Part shown: piece after piece, positions 11,915-21,770 of the stretch | How positions within the stretch are numbered: the stretch's first letter is position 1 | Layout: each line of letters opens with the position of its first letter | DNA from: Gnetum montanum | Lineage: Eukaryota > Streptophyta > Gnetopsida > Gnetales > Gnetaceae | Direction: 5' to 3' | NCBI GenBank assembly: GCA_015680685.1 | Contig: MNCI01003361.1 | Span: 256,433-320,432 of the forward strand | Length of the DNA stretch: 64,000 bases | Made by a program: the position numbers and the translations under genes | Notes under the pieces: generated by a model | Seen by the model: the letters and a program-made list of their open reading frames with translations, nothing else | Told to the model about the DNA's origin: nothing | The model's database searches: none

Positions 11915-13395
11915 CCTCAGACTTAGGTGAACATAGCAACCCCCCCCCCCTCCCAATGACTGAGATGGACACTCTGAGGATAGATAGGTGCAAATGGCAC
12001 AAAAATCGAAGTGCGAACGGGATCTGATATCGGAGTGCCCAGAAAAATGCTCAACTAAAAATTTGACAAAGAAAGAATAATTTGAGGGTAGGAATAAAAG
12101 AGTTTCAAGTACTAAACATTAAAAATCGAGGAAGCTCGTCAGGATAACACTAGGGAAAGGAATAATGCACAAAAGTGAAGAGGGTATATAGTTAGGGAAA
12201 GGTGAAACAATAAGCATTAAGGCATAGTGGAAGGTGCATAAATTGGGTGGTATTGAAAAACAAGTAAAAAACACAAGAGTTACAGAAGTGGGTCCTCCCC
12301 AAAGTAGGTGCATGCCCATGATGCCCTTGCATAACCACACCAGAAGGTGTCCATTGGCACCTAAGGTGTTAAATGCAACTGATATCTGTCACACAACAAC
12401 ACAAAAACAAACAAAACAAAACAAAAATACACCACCATCAGTAGAGAATTATGACTATGTACATCCAAATCATAAATGAAAATACAACGAACAGTGAGGT
12501 GAGGAATGGAAAGCATGGTGGAAAGAGAGAACACAGAATGGACTCCCAATATGGAGGTCGTATGAAGCCCCTTGTGTGTTTAGTGGTTAAGGTGACTTGA
12601 CAACAACTAACCTTGAATCCAGACCAAAAACAACTGCATCCAGTGACCTCGCATCAACACACCTGACTAATCCATACCCTTAGGCAACAAGGGTGTTATC
12701 ATAGATCAATCACCATTTCACCAAAAATAAGAAAAGAGTAACAGGAAGTGCGGAAGGACCTTAGTTACAGGGAACCTTCAGGCAAGGATACATGTCGTTC
12801 TAGTTCCATAACCAGTGCTTGTAGCCCATATTCCATTATTACATCTAAGGGGTGTGCTTTGAATTTCCATCAGTTTTCTCCCCCCCCCCTTTTTGATGTA
12901 AATGGATGGGAACCACACCATGCAAAAATGTATTTGACTAGGTCAACTTCCTAGTGGTGTTCGATGGTGGAATGACAGAAAACTGATGACAACATCCACA
13001 CGTTCAAGAGAATAAACCAACACAAGTGTATCAAATCCCCTTGAAGTCACATCCTTTTCAATTCCTTTGAATCCTTCTTTAGGGTGGAGGATACCAAGTC
13101 ACAGATTCATTATAGTTTGATTAGAAAAGGGGCTCCATCCTTCCAAAATAGAGGAAAACCATAGAGTTAAGCGAATGGATGGATGACGTGGACTCACCGT
13201 TCGCATAGTTAAACATTTACGACGGAAACAACATAGAAACAAATTCCTACCCCAAGTGGACCAAAGTAAAGCTCACTTATTGATCAAGAACATTTAAGAA
13301 TGATAAATAAAATAAATCAAAACAAAACAAAAACAACAACAAAAAATGAAAATAAAAGAAAACAAAACAAAAGAAAAAGGAGGATTAGTTCATGG
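11915..13395 (-). other. Untranslated spacer between ORF1 and ORF2, element C
   Basis: The conserved block at 12289-12362 (sense: accacac...gggcatcatgggcat...ggggaggacccacttc) is shared with B, E, F, G, H and A. A second shared stretch is at about 12815-12940 (also in H near 56970-57090), and a third at about 13035-13210. Unlike A, F and G, only one GATATC half-site (near 12025) and no clear TATA box is visible, so the internal promoter looks eroded. It includes a C-run (11941-11951). Confidence 0.6.
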
Positions 13396-15657
13396 TTACA
13401 AAGGAAGATAGCCCCAAAGACTATGCATTGGAGGGCAATACAAACTAGTAAAAGGGTCCATGCATTGTGGATACGTGGTATAGGGCATGCTTCCTGGTGG
13501 TGTCACACACATGGCATAATGGCTGGGTTGGTATGCTGGTGTGGAAGATGGGGTAGCTTGAAACATTCCTAGCATCCAATTGAGGTCATGACAACTCGAT
13601 GGCATGCATGGATTCTATTGTCTCAGCATAAAATCAGAATCCGTGGTAGTGGTCAAAATAGAAGTAGAGACAACAGACGACTTTGGTATATGTACAAAAG
13701 GTGGTAGATCCAAAGGAAGGGATACATCACTAGATTGCCCTTGTGCAGCAGTAGTAGATGTAGTGGGTGATGCCTTGCCTTTATGTTTTTTGGTGCGAAT
13801 CATCCTGAAGAAGGGACGTTTATGTGGTCATAAAGGGTTTCCACCAGATTGATTGTTGGTACATACAGTTGCTGCACAAGTAGCTGCTTGTGGCTATAAA
13901 GGATGTTGTGCTAAACCCTTCGAATGGGTGACGATGTGTGAAGTGGAAAAACATGAGAACTTGGAAAAGATGGTGAAGGATATGTGGCATGTAGTGGTGA
14001 CGACATGGGAGATGGCACATAGCTATGGTGTTCTAGTGAGTGGTACATGTGCGGTGAAGAAGAAGAAGAAGATGAATGGAAACTTATTGGTGAAATAGGC
14101 TATTGAATGTAGTACTCACATGAGTACGAACGGTGAGATGGCTACCAAGTGGGTGATTGCCTCCCCCATGACTGTGGTGGTTGCTACTATGGTTGAGGTT
14201 GACCAAAAGGCTAAGGATGGTTCCTACCCGCGTGGTTATAGGATGGACCATAATCGGGTGGACGAAAAGGTATTCTTCTAGGTTTGTGTTGGCGTAAGAA
14301 CTTCAGATTTAGCGTAGAAGCCCATTTCTCCTATAGATGTGACAATATTGGGCATTGATCCTTTGGATGATCATAAAGGCAAAGGTCACATTCCTCATCT
14401 GTGTTTCTAGTGGAGCTATTTGCCTTATTGTCAATAGTAGTGTGTTTGTCTTGTTGGCCCTTCATCTCACTTGTTTCAAGATTGGTTTCTTTATGTTGAG
14501 ATTCTTCACCAAGATTGTGTTGTGCCACACTCACTCTAGTAGGCTTGGCATATGATGAAGCACTATCTTGAAGCCATGTAGACATTCTATTCAACCTTGC
14601 ATGGAATTCATCAATCAGTTGTTGTATTGGCAAGGGATGTTGGGACATCTTCCTGTGGAAAGTTGCCTTATCTTGGTCAGTGACTGTTTTTGTTACAAAT
14701 GTTGATTCCTATTGGTGGTTTTCCAAACTTTGTTGTTTACACAACTCCCCTTTTTCTTTAGCAACCCATTGAATTAGCCCTAAAATCCGATTGCTTTCTA
14801 ATTCATGTAATTGACCCTTAGCGTATGTTCCAAAGGTTTCTCGTGTTTGAGTCTGAAGCCCATCTATGATGTGGTGAAGTTGTTCTTCCTTGGAGAAGCC
14901 ATGGCCTGGACATTTATGCAATAAAGAGTAATAACGGTCTAGGGCCAAATCCAAGGGCTCATATTCTATTTGTTGCCACCCCTGGATCTGTTTCTGTAAC
15001 TGGGACACTCTAGCGTAAGTTTGGTGCTTGTCGTTGAACAATTCTAACATCGTAGACCAATGCTTAATAGAATTAGGTTTTAACGACTGATACCACATGA
15101 TAACTTGATTGACGAGTGTCCGGGGAAAGAGTTTTAACTTTTGCCACATGTTGTCAATGTTTTGTAAGGCGCATGCATCATGGAAGGCTTTCAAATACTA
15201 TTGCGGATTGGAATTATAGTCTCCTCTAAACCTAGGAATATACTCCATTTTTATTCGTTTGATACAACTATCCCGTTGATGCTTTTTGGGGATTCTAATA
15301 GCCTCTTGAATATTTGCTAAGCTTCGAGTCGATAACAAGGGTTCACTTTCTCCAACAGACATCTCCATATATGGGACGTTGAGTTGCATGAGTCTAATAA
15401 CCTTGTAGGTCGTTGCGATGATGATATGAGCGTTTCATTCTTTGGCGTCTGTGATCGCCGTTTATGCAGCGATCATGCCTATGGTTTTCCAATTCATCCC
15501 ATGATGTATCATGACTTTGTGCTTGGAAGATTCTAAGCCTGGAAGTTCTTCCAACTCTAGGATGATTACTCCATTCTATGTCACTATATATAACATTGGT
15601 TTGCCAGCGAATAGTCTCACTACTGGATAAATCACTAATGTCATGTGCATGAGACAT
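13396..15657 (-). pseudogene. gag: Gag (ORF1), element C, degenerate
   Basis: It starts MSHAHD at 15657. The gag core lies at about 15190-14710 (LFPRTLVNQV, WYQSLKPNSIKHWS, LFNDKHQTYARV, CPGHGFSKEEQ). The zinc knuckle CDLCLYDHPKDQC (CX2CX3HX4C) is near 14370, and a Pro/Ser/Tyr-rich tail ends in GYLPL at 13396. There is a frameshift near 15390 and several stops (for example TAG at 15195-15197 between PQ and YLKAF). Gag builds the particle that packages the element RNA. The 'QSWGRQSP' stretch is encoded by a polypurine-tract-like sequence (14161-14175). Confidence 0.87.
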
Positions 15658-15761
15658 GTCGGAGATGCGTGTGTGACTTGTTACTCCTTGTTAAAAGATA
15701 GAGCATGGAAATGCCTACCACGAAGTTGTATGCTATAACTATCTTAGATAATTAGCACCAT

Positions 15762-15779
15762 CCTTAGCAACGGCGCCAA
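15762..15779 (-). other. Primer-binding site, element C
   Basis: Plus strand ccttagcaacggcgccaa; complement TTGGCGCCGTTGCTAAGG. The first 13 bases match the tRNA-Asp complement and the end has drifted. Confidence 0.85.
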
Positions 15780-16597
15780 TGATGAGTGGCGAGGTACCCC
15801 TACGTCCAACCATACGAATACGAGCGCGTACACGCGATCCGGTTGAACTCCATGGATGGGCTAATCGTGAGTTTGAAGGTAGTTATTATGCTTCGTTGTT
15901 CGTTGTCTTCCCACGTCGAACTAGTGGAAGCTTTTTCACGTATGGTTTAGTTCGAAGTGAGGTGTATGATGTAATTCTTTAATGCTAATCCTACTATGGA
16001 ACGATAATAAAGATTTAATTAACTAAAGGTATGAAATAAATCCTATATTTAACCTAAGGCGATGAGTATCGAAACTTGATTGTCCGTACACACCTTGGGC
16101 TTCACGTAGTTGCCGCTTGGATTACCAAATGCTAGTCACTACTAGGTTAGCAGACAATAGGCGTATGTGTTTGCAATTTGTTGTACTCATTCCACTTAAT
16201 GATGAGGAGCGTAAATAACATTATTTGGAAATAACAATAAATAAATACATTAAAATTTTAATCTAAGAAAATCACAAATGCAAAGTGGATGCTGCAATGA
16301 TGTAAATGATCTCGATCTTTATTGCCGAACATGTAATGTGGCCAAGTACATTGCACTCGAATAAAGACACCGTGCAACCATAAACATCACATTGCGGGCA
16401 TGCACTGGAATTGAAATTGGAAAACTTCTAACTAACTTTGTCTATCTTCTATCTCTACCTCTCCTTCGTATCTCTCCCCTATGTGATATTTATAGGCGAG
16501 CATGGAAAAAATGACATTGGATATCCAACATCGCTTACTGACCCCGATATCGAATCCATGATATCGGAGCCTCGATATCGCTTCTGACGGCTCATCA
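15780..16597 (-). repeat. Element C 5' LTR
   Basis: 818 bp, ends TGATGAGTGG (plus-strand left) and ggctcatca (right). It contains the R-region poly(A) signal and the promoter listed separately. Confidence 0.95.
16486..16579 (-). promoter_or_regulatory. Element C LTR promoter: TATA box plus GATATC half-site array
   Basis: On the minus strand, CCTATAAATAT (16486-16497) is preceded by half-sites in 14-bp register: GACATT-GGATATCC-AACATC (16513-16532), GATATC-GAATCCAT-GATATC (16546-16565), and a third GATATC at 16574-16579, again 14 bp on. The array fills most of the short U3. Binding protein unknown. Confidence 0.6.
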
Positions 16598-16602
16598 CCA
16601 GG

Positions 16603-16889
16603 AAAGTGGGATGGTTACTTGTGTTAGGCTAGATAGGCAATAAATGAATTAGATCTAAAATTACTTGACCTTTCATTCTTGTCGTAGGCGATCAAATTTA
16701 TAAAACATAAAATAAAATAAATCATGTACCTCAATTACACTTAAACCATATCCTTGAGCCTTACAAGTGTAGTTGGGAAGACAACGAATGTTCTCAACAT
16801 CCATATCACTTCCTAGAAGAAATACTGTACTAGAGAACTATTGGTCCATAGAATTTTATTTGATTGCACGCAAACGCCTTAGTGATTCA
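16603..16889 (+). repeat. Element B 3' LTR, second segment
   Basis: It continues the LTR of B after element C and matches 2528-2815 of the 5' LTR closely (for example ggctagatagg, cattacacttaaacc, gggaagacaa). It is broken at 'gtgattca' by element A; the last 35 bp are at 25550-25584. Confidence 0.93.
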
Positions 16890-16914
16890 TGATGAGTCGC
16901 GTTTTGGGTTGACC

Positions 16915-16995
16915 GCGATATCGCATACGCGATATCGCAGCCTAACCACGATATCGCATACGTGATATTGCAGCTTGTCTCCTCATCTATAAATA
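16915..16995 (+). promoter_or_regulatory. Element A LTR promoter: two 20-bp dyads and TATA box
   Basis: GATATC-GCATACGC-GATATC occupies 16917-16936. A second dyad at 16950-16969 reads GATATC-GCATACGT-GATATT. TATAAATAAGAGG starts at 16988. The 3' LTR has the same layout (24753-24772 and 24786-24805). The dyads are most of the U3, so they are probably the main control element; no known factor is assigned. Confidence 0.7.
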
Positions 16996-17112
16996 AGAGG
17001 TAGACAGAGAAGATTAGAAGTGGGGAAGTAAGTTAGTTTTTAGTTTAAGTATTTCATTTATTTCTCTCTCCTCGTGTATGCCCGCAGTGTGGTGATTGTA
17101 ATTGTACGGAAC

Positions 17113-17161
17113 CTTTATTCAAGTGTGACGTACTTGGACACGCACATGACTGGCAATAAAG
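17113..17161 (+). promoter_or_regulatory. Poly(A)-signal stem in the LTR R region
   Basis: CTTTATT (17113-17119) can pair with AATAAAG (17155-17161), placing the AATAAA polyadenylation signal in the base of a stem. The pairing segments recur in the other LTRs: 24949-24997 in A, and in H and I as TCTTTATT...AATAAAGA. Confidence 0.45.
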
Positions 17162-17708
17162 ATCAAGATTACTTCATCATTGTAGCATTCACTTAGCTTA
17201 ATTATTTAATTAATTGTTAGTTACTGCTTTCCTAGTTATTCTCTTCTCACCCTTAAACTCCTGGTTAAACGCAGAATGAGTACGACTTGATTACGAGCAT
17301 TTAAGTGTGACTACTTGGTAACCCAGTAGCGTACATAGGATCTACGCTTGGTAATCCCAATGGTAGTCATGCACGAAGTCCAAGATGTGTACGGATAATC
17401 AAGGAACGGATGCTCATCGCACTTAGGCTAGTTTAGACTCTCTCTCACCCTTTCCCTCGTACCTTAGTTAACATTATTTTCCATTGCCTTCAGGAGTAGC
17501 GTTAGATTAGAAACCACATCATACACCTCACTCTGGACTAAATCATATGTGACAAAGATAAGACTAGTCCAGATGGGAAGACAGTGAACTGCGACCTAAG
17601 GCTAACTATCTAGGTGCCACAACTAGTTTGTCTACGGAGTTCAACCAAATCGCACGTGTAACGCTCGTATTCGTATGGTTGAGTGTAGGGGTATCTCGCC
17701 ACTCATCA

Positions 17709-17726
17709 TTGGCGTTGTTGTTGAGG
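17709..17726 (+). other. Primer-binding site, element A
   Basis: TTGGCGTTGTTGTTGAGG directly follows the LTR. It is the tRNA-Asp complement with three C-to-T changes and one G-to-A change, consistent with decay of a methylated copy. Confidence 0.85.
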
Positions 17727-17848
17727 ACGGTGCTAGTTATCTAGATTAGTTATATCATATAAGGTTACTTTATAGGACTTAACAATAGATCTTTTAGTAA
17801 GAAATAATTATAAACAATCACACATAAATTCACACACATTTCATAACC

Positions 17849-19828
17849 ATGCCTCTCCTACAAGATCGCGATAATGCCACACTTCGTGAGGAAGTTCATT
17901 GGAGAACCAACGAACTATATGACAATGAAGATTGGAGTATGCAACCTGAGGTGGGGGTTTTTTATAAACATGAATGAAAGCAACGTCATCCCAATGCTCG
18001 AGAGCATAACTTACACGATAACGATGAACCCCTCCTGGCCACTACAAGCTTAATGCAAATACAAGAGGTTGTTCGAATCTCCCATAGGCATCGTAAAGAG
18101 ATCCGTCTACCCAAGCTCCATTTAAACAAGTTCCCTACTTTTTCAGGAGGCTATGACTTAGATCTGTATCAACATTTACAAGCCTTGTTTGATGCCTATG
18201 CATGTAACAACATTGATAATGGTTGGGAAAAACTTAAGCTCTTTCCTATGACACTCATTGGCCAAGCAAAATTATGGTATAGATTGTTAAAACCAAATTC
18301 AATACGACATTGGTCAACAATGATAGAACTTTTTAACGAAAGATATCAAACCTACGCAAGAGTGTTAGCCTTGAGGAAACAAATCCAAGGGTGGAAACAA
18401 GCACAACATGAACCCTTGGACATGGCCTTAGAAAGATATTATGCACTGTTAAACAACTGTCTAGGCCATGAGTTCTCCGAGGAAAGGCTACTGGACCATA
18501 TCATTGATGGGCTTCGTGATGAAACATGAGAAACCCTAGGGGTGTACGTCCAAGGGCAACTATACGAACTACGAACCCATCAAATCCAAGATCTTATTAA
18601 GCGGGTAGCAAAAGAGGAAGGAGAAATAGCTAGATGGGAGAATGTTGAAAAACATCAACGGGACCAAAATCTCAACTTAACAAAGGTCCATAATCACAAA
18701 AAGGAGAAATCAACTTATCTCAAGGAGAAAGAACCATCTTTGCTAGTATAACAATCATTAGAGGAAGTTGAGGCAAAGATCAATATGTTGGAATGGACAC
18801 ATAAAAAGTGTGGAGAAGTTATCAATATTATTGGTGATAGAGTTTTGACAACCCAAGAAGCAGGACAACACATTAGACATTCAGAAAGAAGGAATGAAGG
18901 AAATAAGAGCTCAACTACTGATCATACATATGAATGCAACATTTGCCTATACGATCACCCCAAGGGCCAATGCCCAATCTTGTCACATTTATATGAGCAT
19001 TGGGGAAACACGTTACATCCAGAGTTCGTACAGAGATACTGTGTTCAATCACAGTGGCAAGAATCCTAGTCGTGGGGGAAACCATCCCTACATTGGAGAC
19101 ACCCTTCATATTATTCAAATCCAAATGCTTATCTAGTTCAACACCCTATTTCTCCAACTGGGCCAACATACTCTATCTCACCACATTACCATTCTTCATA
19201 ATACTATCAGCCCATGTCCTCAACACTACCACCACCTTGTGCACCTTACACTTCTCCTCAGTTTCAACGTTCTCATCCTTTCCCTCCTTCTACATTGCCA
19301 CCAATTGTTTCTAAGGTGCCTGCACCACTGCAACAACCCACGAACGTCACTTGTGCTACTACTGTTAACAGCAGTGAGAGGCCTCCTCAACATCGAAGGT
19401 GTCCCTTCTTTAGAAATGACCCTAGGAAGGGACAACATAATTCCAAGGCCACTGCATCCTCCGACTTAGCACAAGTCCAACACTATGGTGTGCCCTTATC
19501 TTCGAACCCAACGCCTCATGTCCCTTCATCAGGGCCACCAACTAACACTCCAACAACCATACGGCCCAATGAACACAATCATGGAAGGCAACATCCCAAT
19601 CCTTGCATACTATCTAACGGTCCCAAATATCATAGTGGGTCAACTTGTTATCCGGGAACTACATCATATAAATTGCCCCACTATGCTTACTATAATCAAG
19701 TGTGTGAACCCCGATGGGGTAAGTATGACCAAGTCCCAATATTTCCAACATGCAAGGACCCTCATCTTTCATTTATTAATCCTTACCATGCTCAATCGTT
19801 TAGTTATGCGGGATATCCCCCATTCTAA
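17849..19828 (+). pseudogene. gag: Gag (ORF1), element A, one frame with five stops
   Basis: A 660-codon frame beginning MPLLQDRDN. Core gag domain at residues about 90-230 (LFPMTLIGQAKLWY, LKPNSIRHWSTM, LFNERYQTYARV). Charged helical segment about 230-340, zinc knuckle CNICLYDHPKGQC near residues 363-375, then a Pro/Ser/Tyr/His-rich tail ending GYPPF. Stops: TGA 17975, TGA 18527, TAA 18749, TAG 19067, TAA 19199. At 18527 other copies have Arg in 'ETRETLG', which fits CGA to TGA; most others fit CAA/CAG to TAA/TAG. Known role of the family: particle formation and RNA packaging. No protease follows in frame. Confidence 0.92.
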
Positions 19829-21544
19829 ATAACAAGTAGGGTTAATAAATATTTTTCATTTTCTTTGATTTTACAACTTTTTTTTCCATTTTTTCATTTT
19901 TCAATTTCTTGTTTTATTTTCCAATTTCTTGTTTTATCATTTATCTTTTTATCTTTTTAAGTTTTTTACATTTTTTATTAAGTAATCTCATCTACGAATA
20001 AAACACTCATGTGGCTTGTTGGTTGAGGTGTGTTCTATGTTATCGAGTCTCGAGTGGTCAATTATTTGGATAGTGTGCCCATTACACCCACTCATCCATT
20101 CTCCAAATAAGAGGTTCTGTTCAAGGGTACAGTGATATTCTTGACACTCTTAAAACTTAAAATTAATTTTGTGTTCATTGTACCCAGAATAAAGAAGGAT
20201 CGATCAAGAGGGAATGATTAGGGTGTGACATTAAGGGAACTTGCGGATTCTGTTTGGTGACGTTTGTGAGAGTCATCATGCAACATGGTTGTACTAAGAT
20301 CCTTGTAGATCTAATGAAAAATGGGAGTAAGAGTAATCAAAAGGGCACTTCAAAATCCAATGCTGTTCTAGGGGGTTCCACTGGAAAGACATGCACCCAT
20401 GCCTGAAGGTTGGTGGCTTCTCTGGATTCAGTATTCAAAAAAGAGAGAGAGAGAAAAAAAAAGAAGAAAAACAAAGTGCGACAAAACAAAAGTCACTCCT
20501 CCCTTGAAAAAAACATCAAGTGATTGTATGCCTTGTTTTGATGCTCTCATAGTCGCTCATCACTGGATGAACCAATGCGGTGTCATTGATCGGAGGAATG
20601 GACTTGGTCTTGATCTTGGAACGACGAGTTAATGACACATTAATCATGCTTTACACGTAAGATTCACTGTGCCCTAGGTCGGTTACCTCATGCCCCGATC
20701 TCTACGATCCCTTCTATAACCCATTTCATCTTGCTATTCATGTAATTGTCATTCGTGTCTCATGTAGCATAGAATTCTTACCTCATTTCGGTGATATTTA
20801 CATGTGTGTGTTTTGCGGAATTAGTGCAGATTACATTTAACCCTTGTAGTGCCCATGGACACTTCTGAGTGTGGTTACACAAGGGTAATATAGGTTGGAA
20901 CCTACTTTGGGGAGGACCCACTTGTGTAATCTCTTGTAATTCTCACTTATAACATAGCTAACACACACCATTTATTACCCTCAGCATAATTGCCAACAAT
21001 CTTCTTTCCCTTATTACTACCCCTCTAAATAATAACGTTCCTATGTACCATCACATAACCTTTTTCTTACCACCCGAGGTTTTATTGATCAATTACACTC
21101 GCTCATCATTATTCGTGCCTTCACAACAATCTCAATTACCCTAGAATCTCCTAACCATAGCTCAATGTCCTAAGTTTACAACTTTCAATTCCAGAAAACC
21201 TTAAAAAATTCGGTATTTTTGTGTTGTGACAATATCACTAGGGTCGCGATATCGCATCCAATGCGATATCGCGTCCCATTTTATTATAAATAGCGAAGCC
21301 CCCTTGCAACACTTAGCCTCATTTTCACACTTCATGCAGGGGAGTTTTTGAATTTTCTATCTATGACTTGTGATTGTGTGACCCTTGCTTTCATATCCAT
21401 ATCTCGCTCGTTGGTACTTCGATTTTAATTCCGTCTGAACCTGCTTGAACCCGAAGTGTTCAACTTAGTTGTGGGGGAGGGACATAAGCCGAATAGCACA
21501 TAAATTTTTTGGAATTTTTCATCGCCCAAAGGACATCATTAAGG
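19829..21544 (+). other. Untranslated spacer, element A
   Basis: A T-rich start (19850-19980) is followed by blocks shared with other copies. About 20060-20110: caattatttgg...ccattctccaaataagaggttc. About 20220-20420: gggtgtgacattaagg...agacatgcacccatgcctgaaggttgg. Strongest, 20851-20930: catggac...gtggttacacaaggg...ctttggggaggacccacttgtgt. No convincing ORF. The internal promoter lies at its 3' end. Confidence 0.7.
21246..21293 (+). promoter_or_regulatory. Internal promoter upstream of ORF2, element A
   Basis: GCGATATCGC at 21246-21255 and again at 21263-21272, then TATAAATAG at 21285-21293. These are the same palindromic half-sites and TATA arrangement as the element's own LTR U3, but about 3.5 kb inside the element and 480 bp before the ORF2 start. 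Here the half-sites are 17 bp apart rather than 14. F and G have equivalents. Confidence 0.6.
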
Positions 21545-21770
21545 GTAATTAGCTATAATAATAAGAATAAATTGTGCCGGAAATAATTTTATCCCTGGGA
21601 ACACCGGGAAACTAAAATTGGAAACCACCTAAGTAACAGGACTCACTATTACAATCATTCGAGAAACATCACATAAAGATAAAATAAAATAAAATTAGTT
21701 AAGGCAAGCATTAAGGTATAACTTAACTTCAGAAACAACCTTACTAACGCTTGGCCTCATGTGATTGTAG
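21545..21770 (+). other. Putative leader intron before ORF2, element A
   Basis: Donor GTAATT at 21545 after 'cattaagg'; acceptor tgattgtag ends at 21770, immediately before ATG 21771. The acceptor is TGTAG here, TTGCAG in F, C and E. 226 bp, AT-rich as plant introns are. The short exon upstream would start about 30 bp after the internal TATA box. Confidence 0.45.

Larger units (their letters stand above)
7860..16597 (-). mobile_element. Element C: non-autonomous gag + ORF2 LTR retrotransposon
   Basis: It is 8738 bp, flanked by CCAGG on both sides (7855-7859, 16598-16602), inside the 3' LTR of B. Both LTRs are 818 bp (7860-8677 and 15780-16597). On the minus strand the order is 5' LTR, primer site, ORF1 (gag), untranslated spacer, ORF2, polypurine tract, 3' LTR. 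No protease, RT or integrase was found anywhere between the LTRs. Confidence 0.95.
16890..17708 (+). repeat. Element A 5' LTR
   Basis: It runs TGATGAGTCGCG...cgccactcatca, an extended terminal inverted repeat. The U3 is only about 100 bp; TATA at 16988, poly(A) signal AATAAA at 17155-17160. Most visible differences from the 3' LTR are C/T or G/A transitions in the CG-rich U3. Confidence 0.97.

Noticed and set aside
13300-13572. 90-codon plus-strand frame rich in Lys/Asn
   Set aside because: Low-complexity reverse complement of the T-rich spacer start of element C.
16915-16971. GATATC-rich arrays as a CRISPR-like or satellite array
   Set aside because: The copies are few, lie at fixed distance from a TATA box within LTRs, and have no spacers; they behave as promoter elements.
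19226-19469. Several overlapping frames at 19214-19832
   Set aside because: Only the frame shared with 17849 is gag; the others arise from Pro/Ser/Thr-rich codons.
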